Positions 42,986 to 51,395 of a stretch of DNA of 64,000 nucleotides are shown here, one piece after another (the stretch's first letter is position 1; every line of letters begins with the position of its first letter). The translations under genes were made by a program, and so were the position numbers. The notes beneath the pieces are model-generated. The model worked only from the letters and a program-made list of their open reading frames with translations, ran no database searches and had not been told where the DNA came from. Where the stretch lies: assembly GCF_002215215.1 (NCBI RefSeq), contig NZ_CP018632.1, positions 3,840,501 to 3,904,500 on the forward strand, in the 5' to 3' direction. Origin of the DNA: Granulosicoccus antarcticus IMCC3135. GTDB lineage: Bacteria; Pseudomonadota; Gammaproteobacteria; Granulosicoccales; Granulosicoccaceae.

Positions 42986-43960
42986 ATGACTCAAAATAAA
43001 ACAATCTATCTTAATAAAGTACTTGAAGAACATTCTCAAGATATGACAAGTAAAGTAGTTGCCATTACAGGTACTACAAGTGGTACGGGATTTGTATTCG
43101 CAAGAGAAGTTGCTAAGAAAGGGGCTACAGTCCTACTGCTTAATCGTACAAGTGCAAGATCAGAAAATGCCTATAAGCAGTTAACCGAAGCAGTTCCAAG
43201 TGGAAAATTTGAAGCAATAGCGTGCGATTTGCAAGATTTTGAAAGTGTAAAACAAGCAGCTGAACAAATTAAATCGGAATATAGTGTTCTTGATGTTTTA
43301 GTCAATAATGCTGGTATTATGGCTGTAAAAGATGAAGCGACTAAAGATGGTTATGATGTTCAAATGCAAACAAATGCCATATCTCACTTTCTTTTAACCA
43401 AAGAATTGTATCCTTTACTTAAAAACAGTTGTGAAGCTAGAGTCATAAACCAAACGTCGTTAGCTAGATTAGGTGGACCATTAGAATCTGCCTATTTTGA
43501 GAAAAATGGAGGTAACTTAGGAGGTAATGGCACACTTGAAGAAACCGCAAATTTTCAAGGCGCTAGATGGGAGCGTTATCACCAAACTAAATTGGCAAAT
43601 GCCACTTTTACCTATGGTTTAAAAAAGAAACTTTTAGAGGCTAACGTTAAAAATATTATTTCATTATTGGCGCATCCTGGCGTAGCCATAACCAACCTTC
43701 AAGCAACTTCAGCTGAAACAGGTGGAATGGATGTTAACGGAGGCGTTATGAGCCAAGCACAGTCTGCTGAAGATGGCGCCGCTGGAATTATTAGAGCTGC
43801 TATGGATAAAGAGGCGAAATCTGGTGATTTTTATGGACCAACTGAAGGGATAAGTGGCTTTCCAAATTTGTTAGAACCAGAAGAACTACTTTTTGACGAA
43901 TCTAATGTCGCTATCAATTGGAATGGGTGTGAAAAAGCTGTTGGTGAATTTAAAATATAA
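42986..43960 (+). CDS. SDR oxidoreductase (retinol dehydrogenase-like)
   Basis: A 324-residue extended-loop SDR with TGTTSGTG, NNAGIMA and the catalytic YHQTKLAN. Ser is in NQTSLARLGG. Related proteins oxidise or reduce alcohols/aldehydes. AAGGAA precedes the ATG. It lies 124 bases after the SnoaL-like gene in the AT-rich cassette and may serve the alcohol from the downstream dehalogenase (inference). Confidence 0.85.
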   Translation: MTQNKTIYLNKVLEEHSQDMTSKVVAITGTTSGTGFVFAREVAKKGATVLLLNRTSARSENAYKQLTEAVPSGKFEAIACDLQDFESVKQAAEQIKSEYSVLDVLVNNAGIMAVKDEATKDGYDVQMQTNAISHFLLTKELYPLLKNSCEARVINQTSLARLGGPLESAYFEKNGGNLGGNGTLEETANFQGARWERYHQTKLANATFTYGLKKKLLEANVKNIISLLAHPGVAITNLQATSAETGGMDVNGGVMSQAQSAEDGAAGIIRAAMDKEAKSGDFYGPTEGISGFPNLLEPEELLFDESNVAINWNGCEKAVGEFKI

Positions 43961-44012
43961 AATCACAAACGGTTGGTAATTTCTTTAAATCGGCATTAGA
44001 GTTTTAAATAAT

Positions 44013-44711
44013 ATGCAAAACTACCTTCAAGAAATAGAAACAATCACTTCTAAAGCAGGTGAAACCGTTCCTTTGCAAAGAAAAGCTTTTGAAGGAGGTT
44101 TTTCTTTTAAGCAATTGCCTTTTGATAAACAACTAGCGATATGGAGTTATATCTGGACGAACACCAAAGTGTATAGAGCAGAAATGTTTTGTTTGTATTT
44201 CTTGGAGAAGCATATTAAAAACAAAGATGAAATGCTGGCCGCTTGGCCAACGATTAAATTATGGCAAGACAAAATTAATCGATGGGAAACAAGCGATGGC
44301 ATTTCAAAAATATATGCTCAATTAGTAGAATATGATGCAGCATTAATTTTGCCAACGTATAAAAAATGGAATACGTCTACAAACCCATGGCATAGAAGAC
44401 AAAGCATAGTGGGTTTACTTTATTACAGCGCTCATAGAAAACACTATTTACCTTTTCAAGTACTTATAGATTTGGTAGCACTTTTAATTTCTGACCACGC
44501 TTATTATGTTGAAAAAGGAGTGGGTTGGACACTTAGAGAAATAGGAAATATATACCCTAAAGAGCAGGAAGGATTTCTATTTGAAAACGCAACTAAAATT
44601 TGTGCTTACGGATATAGCGCGGGTACAGAAAAGTGGGATAAAAAAAAACGAGAAAAACTGAAGCAAATTAGAAAAGCAGCAAGAGGTTTAAATCGCAAAA
44701 ATTCAATTTAA
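44013..44711 (+). CDS. AlkD-type DNA-alkylation repair protein
   Basis: A 232-residue HEAT-repeat protein of the AlkD/AlkC (COG4912) kind. Landmarks are NPWHRRQSIVGL and the late VEKGVGWTLREIG, which surround the DNA-binding groove in AlkD. AlkD excises positively charged alkylated purines. It lies 52 bases after the SDR and 20 bases before a haloalkane dehalogenase, so repair of DNA damaged by alkyl halides would be co-expressed with their detoxification. Whether catalytic residues all remain cannot be judged here. Confidence 0.78.
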   Translation: MQNYLQEIETITSKAGETVPLQRKAFEGGFSFKQLPFDKQLAIWSYIWTNTKVYRAEMFCLYFLEKHIKNKDEMLAAWPTIKLWQDKINRWETSDGISKIYAQLVEYDAALILPTYKKWNTSTNPWHRRQSIVGLLYYSAHRKHYLPFQVLIDLVALLISDHAYYVEKGVGWTLREIGNIYPKEQEGFLFENATKICAYGYSAGTEKWDKKKREKLKQIRKAARGLNRKNSI

Positions 44712-44731
44712 ACATTTAAAAAGGAATAAAT

Positions 44732-45631
44732 ATGTCAAACAACAAACCAATATCAGCAGCGTTTACTTTTGAATCTAAATTTCAAGTAGTATTAGATTCT
44801 AAAATGCATTATGTAGATGAAGGAGACAAAAATTCTAAAGATACTTTTTTACTCATACACGGAAACCCTACATCAAGTTATTTATGGCGAAACATCATTC
44901 CGTATGTAAGTGCCTTAGGTCGTGTGGTTGTTCCTGATCTTATTGGAATGGGTAAGTCTGACAAGCCCGATATAGATTATACATTTGAAGACCATATTAC
45001 CTATTTAGATGCGTTTATTGAAAAGTTAGCCTTAAAAAATATCATTATAGTCATTCAAGATTGGGGTTCTGCTTTGGGTTTTAACTATGCCAATCAGCAT
45101 AGAGAAAATATAAAAGGGATTGTTTTTTTTGAAGCTATGTCTCAAGTTTCTTATTGGAAAAATACGACTAAAGAGACAGAAACATTATTTAAAAAATTTC
45201 GTGACCCTGCAGAAGGGCATGAAATGATTGTTAAAAACAACTTCTTTATTGAGGCTATGCTACCCATGATGGCGGGCAGAGAATTAACTCAAGAAGAAAT
45301 GGACCATTACCGAGCGCCTTATTTGGAAGAAAAGAGCCGTAAACCACTGCTTATGTGGCCTGGTCAAATTTCGTTTGATGGCGTCCCAAAATTTACCACT
45401 GACATTGTTAATTCATATAATGAATACCACAAAAATTCAGATGTGCCTAAGTTGTTATTTTATGCAGAGCCAGGACTAATCATTAATCGAGAATTAGGTG
45501 AGCATATCGCTGAAACGTGGAAAAATATTACTGCAGTAGATTTAGGTGAAGGAAAGCATTATCTACAAGAGTCGCATCCACACGAAATTGGTGAAGGTAT
45601 TGTCGATTGGTATAAAAAAGTTATTAAATAA
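44732..45631 (+). CDS. Haloalkane dehalogenase, HLD-II, AT-rich
   Basis: Third HLD-II-type enzyme, 299 residues. Asn45 in HGNPTSS, Asp110-Trp111 in IQDWGSAL, Glu134 in FFEAM and His276 in KHYLQES complete the pentad. It differs from the other dehalogenases in lacking the SGPDSY segment and in many surface positions. Its AT-rich, Lys/Asn-heavy composition suggests origin in a low-GC bacterium, perhaps Bacteroidota. AAAGGAA lies upstream of ATG. It ends 18 bases from an IS630 element. Confidence 0.92.
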   Translation: MSNNKPISAAFTFESKFQVVLDSKMHYVDEGDKNSKDTFLLIHGNPTSSYLWRNIIPYVSALGRVVVPDLIGMGKSDKPDIDYTFEDHITYLDAFIEKLALKNIIIVIQDWGSALGFNYANQHRENIKGIVFFEAMSQVSYWKNTTKETETLFKKFRDPAEGHEMIVKNNFFIEAMLPMMAGRELTQEEMDHYRAPYLEEKSRKPLLMWPGQISFDGVPKFTTDIVNSYNEYHKNSDVPKLLFYAEPGLIINRELGEHIAETWKNITAVDLGEGKHYLQESHPHEIGEGIVDWYKKVIK

Positions 45632-45649
45632 ACACTAATTATAGGGCTA

Positions 45650-46824
45650 GTGTACTGAAACATTCAAAACACTCCAATAGTATATAATTAATAAGTGTCT
45701 CTGGTTGAATGAAATTGCATGCCTGCCCCGATATTCATTGAAATTACCGAAGTGGAACGCGAGGAGTTTCATCGGCTTTGCCGCAGTGGTAAAACACCGG
45801 TACGCCTGAAAGAGCGTTTATCCATCGTTTTGCTAGCTGATGAAGGGTTGACGAACACGGAGATCGCAGAGCATGTGCCACTCAGTGCACATGCGATAGG
45901 TCGATGGAGGAAGCGATTCAGTGAAAACGGCATCGAGGGTATCGAGAAAAACCTGCCCCGTGGCCTCACAAGAAACGGTAGCAAGAACGCCAGTTATGCC
46001 AAGCTACGTCAACAGATCATTGATATCACTACCCGGGAAAAGCCGGAGGGCCAGACTCATTGGAGCACTCGTACACTGGCAGCAAAACTGGGTATCAACC
46101 AAATGTTTGTGTCACGTGTATGGCGTGAAAATGGTCTGAAGCCACATTTGATTAAATCGTTCAAAGTAAGCAATGATCCTCACTTTGAGGAGAAGTTGAA
46201 AGATGTGGTGGGGCTATATATGAATCCACCTGAGAACGCGGCCGTATTCTGTGTTGATGAGAAGAGTTCGATTCAGGCACTGGATCGCACCCAACCGGGT
46301 CTTCCGCTGAAGAAAGGTCGTGCAGGGACGATGACACATGACTACAAGAGAAACGGCACCAGTACCTTGTTTGCTGCACTCAATGTGTTTAGTGGTGAGG
46401 TTATTGGTGAGTGCAAACAGCGCCACCGACATCAGGAGTTCTTGTCGTTTCTTAAAACGGTGGAGAAACAAACGCCAAAGGAGTTGGGCCTGCATGTCAT
46501 CGTGGACAATTACTCCACGCACAAGCATAAGAAAGTAAAAAACTGGTTGAAGAGAAACAAGCGAGTCACCCTTCACTTTATACCAACAAGCTCATCGTGG
46601 CTGAATTTGGTTGAGAGATTCTTCGGTCTGATTACTGACAAAGCCATCCGACGCGGCGTATTCACCTCAGTAAAAGACTTGGAAGATAAACTGATGAGCT
46701 TCATTAATATTCACAATATTAATCCAAAGCCATTCGTGTGGACAAAGTCAGTTGGAATAATTCTTGAGAAAGTATCACGAGCGAGAGACTCGCTCATTTG
46801 AATTCTTTGTATGTTTCACTACAC
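45650..46824 (+). mobile_element. IS630-family element, copy B (intact)
   Basis: A 1175-bp element with inverted ends GTGTACTGAAACATTCAAA / GTGTAGTGAAACATACAAA and TA duplicated at 45648-45649 and 46825-46826. One uninterrupted transposase. It bounds the AT-rich dehalogenase cassette on the right. Confidence 0.9.
45719..46801 (+). CDS. IS630-family transposase, copy B
   Basis: DDE transposase of 360 residues: HTH TNTEIAEHVPLSAHAIGRW, first Asp in FCVDEKSSIQ, second in VIVDNYSTHKHK, and Glu in SSWLNLVERFFGL. Full length and undamaged, so the element is probably functional. It is only distantly related to copy A. Confidence 0.92.
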   Translation: MPAPIFIEITEVEREEFHRLCRSGKTPVRLKERLSIVLLADEGLTNTEIAEHVPLSAHAIGRWRKRFSENGIEGIEKNLPRGLTRNGSKNASYAKLRQQIIDITTREKPEGQTHWSTRTLAAKLGINQMFVSRVWRENGLKPHLIKSFKVSNDPHFEEKLKDVVGLYMNPPENAAVFCVDEKSSIQALDRTQPGLPLKKGRAGTMTHDYKRNGTSTLFAALNVFSGEVIGECKQRHRHQEFLSFLKTVEKQTPKELGLHVIVDNYSTHKHKKVKNWLKRNKRVTLHFIPTSSSWLNLVERFFGLITDKAIRRGVFTSVKDLEDKLMSFINIHNINPKPFVWTKSVGIILEKVSRARDSLI

Positions 46825-46826
46825 TA

Positions 46827-46914
46827 GTGGTCAAATAGAAAAAATGCTTAAGCGTTATATTGGGTAGACTACGGAACCATGAGCGGATTTATTTGATCGC
46901 TATAATTTGACCAC
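46827..46914. repeat. 88-bp MITE-like element
   Basis: GTGGTCAAAT (46827-46836) and ATTTGACCAC (46905-46914) are perfect inverted termini of an AT-rich, non-coding 88-bp unit beginning next to the TA shared with IS630 copy B. The right flank lacks a clear TA. It is likely a miniature or deleted transposon. Confidence 0.5.
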
Positions 46915-46930
46915 GACAAAGGAAGTACCG

Positions 46931-47055
46931 ATGGCAGCTAAATTATCCAAGTTTGAAGCAGTCGATGGCTCTGCTACATTATATACCGCCACCAAAAATA
47001 GCCTTAGATGCACGGCTATTAAACTGAGAACAGGTGGCGTTTGTTTATATAGTCG
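46931..47055 (+). pseudogene. N-terminal fragment of DUF4336-like protein
   Basis: ATG 46931 begins a frame reading FEAVDGSATLYTATK, then LRCTAIKLRTGGVCLYS, which recalls the start of metallo-beta-lactamase-like DUF4336 proteins. It is cut at about 47055 by the end of an ISL3-type element (GGGTCTTCC), after which the frame soon stops. The rest of the gene is not in view. Confidence 0.45.
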
Positions 47056-47491
47056 GGTCTTCCGGTTTCCGTGTGGGTAAGTTAGCCTTGATGGCATGAA
47101 TGATAAAGATCTGTACCAGCAAATTCTGGGAATTCCGAAGCCATGGAGCGTCACTGACGTCGGCCTGAAGCTGGACGGTGGCAAGATTGAAGTTCGTGTC
47201 AGTGCTCCATCATCAGCTGACATGCATTGCCCGGTGTGCCAGAAGGTCTGCCCACGCCATGACAAGCGAGAGCGTCGATGGCGTCATCTGGACACGTGTC
47301 AGTACCAGACGGTTCTGGTTGCGCAAGTGCCTCGTGTGAAATGCGAGGAGCATGGTATCAAGCAGATCAATGTCCCTTGGGCAGAGGAGCGTTCTCGATT
47401 CACGGCTTTGTTCGAGATTCTGGTTATTGACTGGCTCAAGGAGGCCTCTGTCAGCGCTGTTGCCAGACAGCTGGACATACGCTGGGAGTAA
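47056..47491 (+). mobile_element. Truncated ISL3-family element
   Basis: Begins with GGGTCTTCCGG, like ISL3 termini (GGCTCTTC), and carries only the first third of the transposase. The right end is missing, replaced near 47491 by the integrase-core element. Confidence 0.6.
47096..47491 (+). pseudogene. ISL3 transposase, N-terminal part
   Basis: 131 residues containing the ISL3 zinc-binding region MHCPVCQKVC, RRWRHLDTCQYQTVL and RVKCEEHGIKQI, followed by WAEERSRFTALFE. The DDE domain (about 270 residues more) is missing, so it is inactive. Confidence 0.85.
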
Positions 47492-47603
47492 GCGCCAAGA
47501 TATAAGGGTGTAGACAAGCCTTTTTCCTCGCGCGAAGCTGAGCTTCTTTATAACAGGAGCTCATCATGCCAACCCAATCACCTGTGCATGGCGAATTCCT
47601 ACT

Positions 47604-48692
47604 TCATGCAGCGATTGGAGTCTGGAAGAGCCCATTGCAGTGTGAATGCCATGAATAGTGATCGAGCAGTGCGCATCGAGATTGAACTTCACTGCTGACA
47701 GATTCAGGAGTTTTGCCATTAAGTGACTGATGGGCTCGATTCTGATTATAGTATTGAGCAAAATCAGCGAGTTTTCGCTCCAAGTCTTGCATATTCCAGA
47801 AAAACAACTGATCAAGGTACTCACGCCGAATCGTTCCAATTAGTCGTTCAATGAACGGATGCGACGTCGGCGAATAGGGCACACTCTTGATTTCCTCTAT
47901 GTCGAGAATTCGTAGATTGGCTTGCCATTGGTGATGCCGAAATAGGGGATCGTTATCAGAACTCAATCGCTGTGGGATGCCTTTGCCCGATATGACTTTG
48001 TTGAACATGCAGCATAGCGAAATACCGTCCACCGCGCCGGCTTGTATTCCAAAGCCGATGATGCGCCGAGTAAACTGATCCATGACAACGAGCACCCAGT
48101 GGCTCTTGAGAAGAATGGATTCACACTGAAACAGATCCACACTCCAGAGACTGTCCTTGGTATGGCCCAAGAAGGTCAACCAGGATGGACCGTCGCCACC
48201 CGAATCACGCGGGTAGTGTGCAGCCAAGACTCGCCTGACGACATCCTTATCAATATTGGTGCCGAACGCAAGGTTGATTTGTTGCGCGATGCGTGGGCAA
48301 CCAAAGGTGGGATTGCGTCGTTTTATGTCGATAATGGCATTAATGAGTTCCTTTGACGGGCCCTTTGGGCCAGGTTTGCAAGTGCCACAGGAAGAATAAA
48401 GAAGACGATATTTGCGCTGTTTGAGCAATTGGTGAAATTTCAACAGCGTCGAGGGCCGGACAATCACGGCCGCTCTTAGAATATGGCGATGCAGAAGGAA
48501 AAGAGAGCAGAAACCCATCAGGAAGCGATCCAGTGCCGTCAGTTTTGGCGAACGGCGCCGGGTGCGATTGATGATCAGAAGCTGCTGTTTCGTTAGCAGG
48601 CTATCGGCAACAATGGCTCTCGCGCCGCCAGGTCCCAGAAGTTTGGCGATCGTGGTCAACAGATGCGCAAGGAGTAAAAAGAGGTCCTTCAT
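47604..48692 (-). CDS. Integrase-core (rve) transposase, IS3/IS481-like
   Basis: A 362-residue transposase with an N-terminal hydrophobic helix region, an HTH_21-like NPTFGCPRIAQQINLAFG and an rve core: Asp in WSVDLFQCES, Asp in LSSDNDPLF and Glu in HPFIERLIGTIRREYL. The frame is intact. I could not fix the ends of the element; it lies between the ISL3 break at about 47491 and roughly 48750. The C-terminal 25 residues look unrelated to the family and may be read into flanking DNA. Confidence 0.78.
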   Translation of the reverse strand: MKDLFLLLAHLLTTIAKLLGPGGARAIVADSLLTKQQLLIINRTRRRSPKLTALDRFLMGFCSLFLLHRHILRAAVIVRPSTLLKFHQLLKQRKYRLLYSSCGTCKPGPKGPSKELINAIIDIKRRNPTFGCPRIAQQINLAFGTNIDKDVVRRVLAAHYPRDSGGDGPSWLTFLGHTKDSLWSVDLFQCESILLKSHWVLVVMDQFTRRIIGFGIQAGAVDGISLCCMFNKVISGKGIPQRLSSDNDPLFRHHQWQANLRILDIEEIKSVPYSPTSHPFIERLIGTIRREYLDQLFFWNMQDLERKLADFAQYYNQNRAHQSLNGKTPESVSSEVQSRCALLDHYSWHSHCNGLFQTPIAA

Positions 48693-48796
48693 GGCAGAGC
48701 AGAATAGGGCAGACAGCCGGCAAGAACAAGTCTATCCAAAGTGCTGCATTTCGGCGATAATTTGGAATTCGCCATGGACAGGAGGCGCTTCAGAGC

Positions 48797-48913
48797 ATGA
48801 TGACGTCACGGCTCGCCGACAAGGATGAGCTGATTGCCAGCCTCCTACGACAGATTACCGAGCCACCCAAAGACTCGGATATGGGCTTGGAAAGCGACAC
48901 CGGTGACGCCTGA
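48797..48913 (+). CDS. Short hypothetical ORF (38 residues)
   Basis: ATG 48797 with AGGAGG about 11 bases upstream encodes a small acidic peptide with the helix-like DKDELIASLLRQIT. No family recognised. It could be the tail of a lost mobile-element gene. Weak support. Confidence 0.25.
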   Translation: MMTSRLADKDELIASLLRQITEPPKDSDMGLESDTGDA

Positions 48914-48980
48914 TGGGCGGGTTCGAAAGTTGGGTGTGTCGTTTTTTCCGTGATTGAAAAGTTACCGAAAGCGACCACCC

Positions 48981-49011
48981 CGAGTTATCCACAGTTTGCG
49001 GGGATAACTCG
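48981..49011. promoter_or_regulatory. Palindrome containing a perfect DnaA box
   Basis: CGAGTTATCC and GGATAACTCG are perfect 10-bp arms around an 11-base loop. TTATCCACA (48985-48993) matches the DnaA box consensus. It could belong to a replication or transposon-end region; no iterons or rep gene accompany it. The rest of 48693-49235 shows no clear gene. Confidence 0.4.
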
Positions 49012-49235
49012 GTGAGTAAGGACATGAAGTGGTTGATCGCACACACGTTTTTAACTTGGTCATAAATTGAACACGGTGTCGCGGACAGATGGGCAAGGTT
49101 CAGGTCTGGAGCATTTGGATAAGCCCACCACGATCCGGTGTTCCAAAACCAAAGAGAGTGGCAGACTCTCAGCCCCAGAGCCCGGTGCGCACGCTATCAT
49201 CAGTTACTACTTTGAACATAACTTGTGCAAGGAGC

Positions 49236-50164
49236 ATGAACAACTCACCCGAATCAGATCAGGGCTATCAGCAGATTCACGAAAGTATTGCTGGTGTCGT
49301 AGAGGCAGCACGTTCGGCTGCGGCGCGCAGCGTCAATCGTTTGATGACGGCGACATACTGGGAGATTGGTCGACATATCGTATTGACCGAGCAGGGGGGT
49401 CATGATCGCGCTGGGTATGGAGATTCCTTGGTGGAGCGGCTGGCGGCTGATCTGACTGAGCGTTTTGGACGTGGCTTCAGTCGTCAGAATTTGTGGCAGA
49501 TGAGGGCCTTTCATTTAGGCTGGCCGGAAGAGCGAATTCTCCAGACACTGTCTGGAGAATCGGTACCAGCAAAACAACTCCGGGTGTTGACGGACAATTC
49601 AACCGATCTTGCCTTGCTTTCGCAGGCATTCCCGCTGCCCTGGTCGGCCTACGTCCGTCTACTCGGCGTCAAGAACGAGCAAGCTCGAGCCTTCTATGAG
49701 GCAGAGGCATTTCGTGCCGGATGGTCGGTTCGGCAGCTCGACCGGCAAGTCAATAGCCAATTCTATGAGCGTGCTGCTCTCTCTCGAGACAAGGCCGCGA
49801 TGCTCAGGCAAGCGGAGACCGATACCGACAAGCAACCACTAACAGCGGCTGATGCGATCAAGGATCCTTTTGTTCTCGAATTTCTAAATCTGAAAGACCA
49901 GTATTCCGAGTCCGATCTTGAGGAGTCGCTAATCCAGCACCTGACCGATTTCCTGCTCGAGTTGGGCGATGATTTTGCATTCGTTGGCCGTCAGCGATGA
50001 CTGAGGCTCGATGATCGTTGGTTCCGGGTAGACTTATTGTTCTTCCATCGCCGACTGCGGTGTTTGCTGATCATCGACCTGAAAGTCGGGCGATTTAGTC
50101 ATGCCGACGCCGGTCAGATGCATATGTATTTAAACTATGCACGTGAACACTGGACGTTGCCAGG
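49236..50164 (+). pseudogene. DUF1016 (YhcG-type) nuclease-like gene, broken
   Basis: DUF1016 protein with the N-terminal domain (TYWEIGRHIV, RGFSRQNLWQMRAF, GWSVRQLDRQVNSQFYER) and the PD-(D/E)XK-like C-terminal domain. An in-frame TGA (49998-50000) sits in GRQR-stop-LRLDDRWFRVDLLFFHRRL, where the family has another Arg, so CGA to TGA is likely. The frame goes on through LIIDLKVGRFSHADAGQ to HWTLPG and is cut at 50164 by the IS21 end. These proteins accompany restriction systems and mobile DNA. Confidence 0.82.
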
Positions 50165-50438
50165 TGTTATTGCCAGCCTAATACCGCGGCTATTTGCCGC
50201 GGACCCCGAGCGGATGATGTCAGCTGAAGTGCCGTTTCGACGACTCGGAAATATTTTGCAGGGGTGACAAGGCAGGCACTCTCCGGTATCACAGGTAAGC
50301 CGAAGAGAAAGACACAGCGCCAGCCAAAGATGTAGGAGTCCAAACTGACGCCGTGCCCCGAACCGTGCGTTAGCACAGCCCGTTTAGTGTCTCACTGGAC
50401 CGGGTATAAATCCAGCACTCATCGGCTTGAGAGCACCG

Positions 50439-50870
50439 ATGAAGCCTTCCGGCCGGTTATTCAATTGCGCTCGCTGCCACGCGCAGTGTCTGATCTGCCA
50501 AAGCTGTGATCGAGGCCAACGTTATTGCCCTTCAATTTGTGCGGCTGCAGCCCGTCGTGAATCGCTCAAACGAGCAACTCGTCGCTATCAGAATACCCGC
50601 CGTGGCCGACACGCCAATGCCGCTCGTCAACGTCGCTATCGGGAGCGTCAGAGGCAGAAAGTAACGCATCAGGGTTCCCCCAACGCCATTGCTTTACTGC
50701 CTCTCAGAGCTGAGAACGTTGATGATGCATCGCCACTCAGTCACAGGTCTCGGCAACCAGCCTTGCATTGTCACTTTTGTGCTCGGCCATGCGACCCATT
50801 TCTGCGACGTGACTTTCTCCGCTCTCCATCACGACGCCCTCATTGGCGTCGTTCGACACGTGAGCCATGA
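50439..50870 (+). CDS. Cys-rich accessory ORF of IS21 element
   Basis: 143 residues from ATG 50439. The N-terminal cluster CARCHAQCLICQSCDRGQRYC suggests zinc binding; a very basic stretch ARQRRYRERQRQK follows and could bind nucleic acid. ORFs of this kind occur just before istA in IS21 relatives; role unknown. The C-terminal part is Arg/Pro-rich and may be poorly conserved. Confidence 0.6.
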   Translation: MKPSGRLFNCARCHAQCLICQSCDRGQRYCPSICAAAARRESLKRATRRYQNTRRGRHANAARQRRYRERQRQKVTHQGSPNAIALLPLRAENVDDASPLSHRSRQPALHCHFCARPCDPFLRRDFLRSPSRRPHWRRSTREP

Positions 50871-51275
50871 GGGCTCGACCGTATAGGAGGCCGAAGAGCA
50901 TGAGCATCGACAAAGAAATGGAGGCGAAGATTCTGCGCTACCACTTCGTTGAACACTGGGGTGTCAACACCATCGCGGTGCAGCTGGGCGTTCATCACAC
51001 CACCGTTGATCGGGTGCTGTGTCAGGCCGGGCTGCCGAAGCTGGAACGGGCACGCAAAGCCTCAATCGTTGATCCCTATTATCCAATGATTCTGGAGGAG
51101 CTGGCGAAGTATCCCAAGTTGAGCGCCACACGGCTGTTCGTCATGGCACGCTCACGTGGGTATCCAGGTAGTTCGAGCCAGTTCCGAGCGCATGTGTCGC
51201 AGCTGAGACCGAGAAAGACACCGGAGGCTTACCTTCGGCTGAAGACCTTACCAGGAGAACAAGGTCAGGTCGACT

Positions 51276-51305
51276 GGGGTTTATGCCGAGCTCGGCATAA
51301 ACCCC
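51276..51305. repeat. 30-bp perfect palindrome at RIT left end
   Basis: GGGGTTTATGCCGAG and its complement CTCGGCATAAACCCC abut at the junction between istA and the RIT element. It contains the TATGCCGAG core also found twice in each terminal inverted repeat. No such extra palindrome exists at the right end. Confidence 0.85.
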
Positions 51306-51395
51306 ACTATCCCGAGCATCAAACTATGCCGAGTTGACTCTGAGAAGCATGACAGCTGTAGGCTGCACTCCTAATCACTCGGCATAGTATTGCTC

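Noticed and set aside
47492-48760. Exact ends of the integrase-core transposon
   Set aside because: TAGAC-containing sequences near 47511 and 48731 looked like possible ends, but no convincing inverted repeat or duplication was found.
50165-50230. GC-rich palindrome as a terminator
   Set aside because: The same CCGCGGCTATTTGCCGCGG unit occurs at both ends of the IS21 element, so it is part of the transposon ends.
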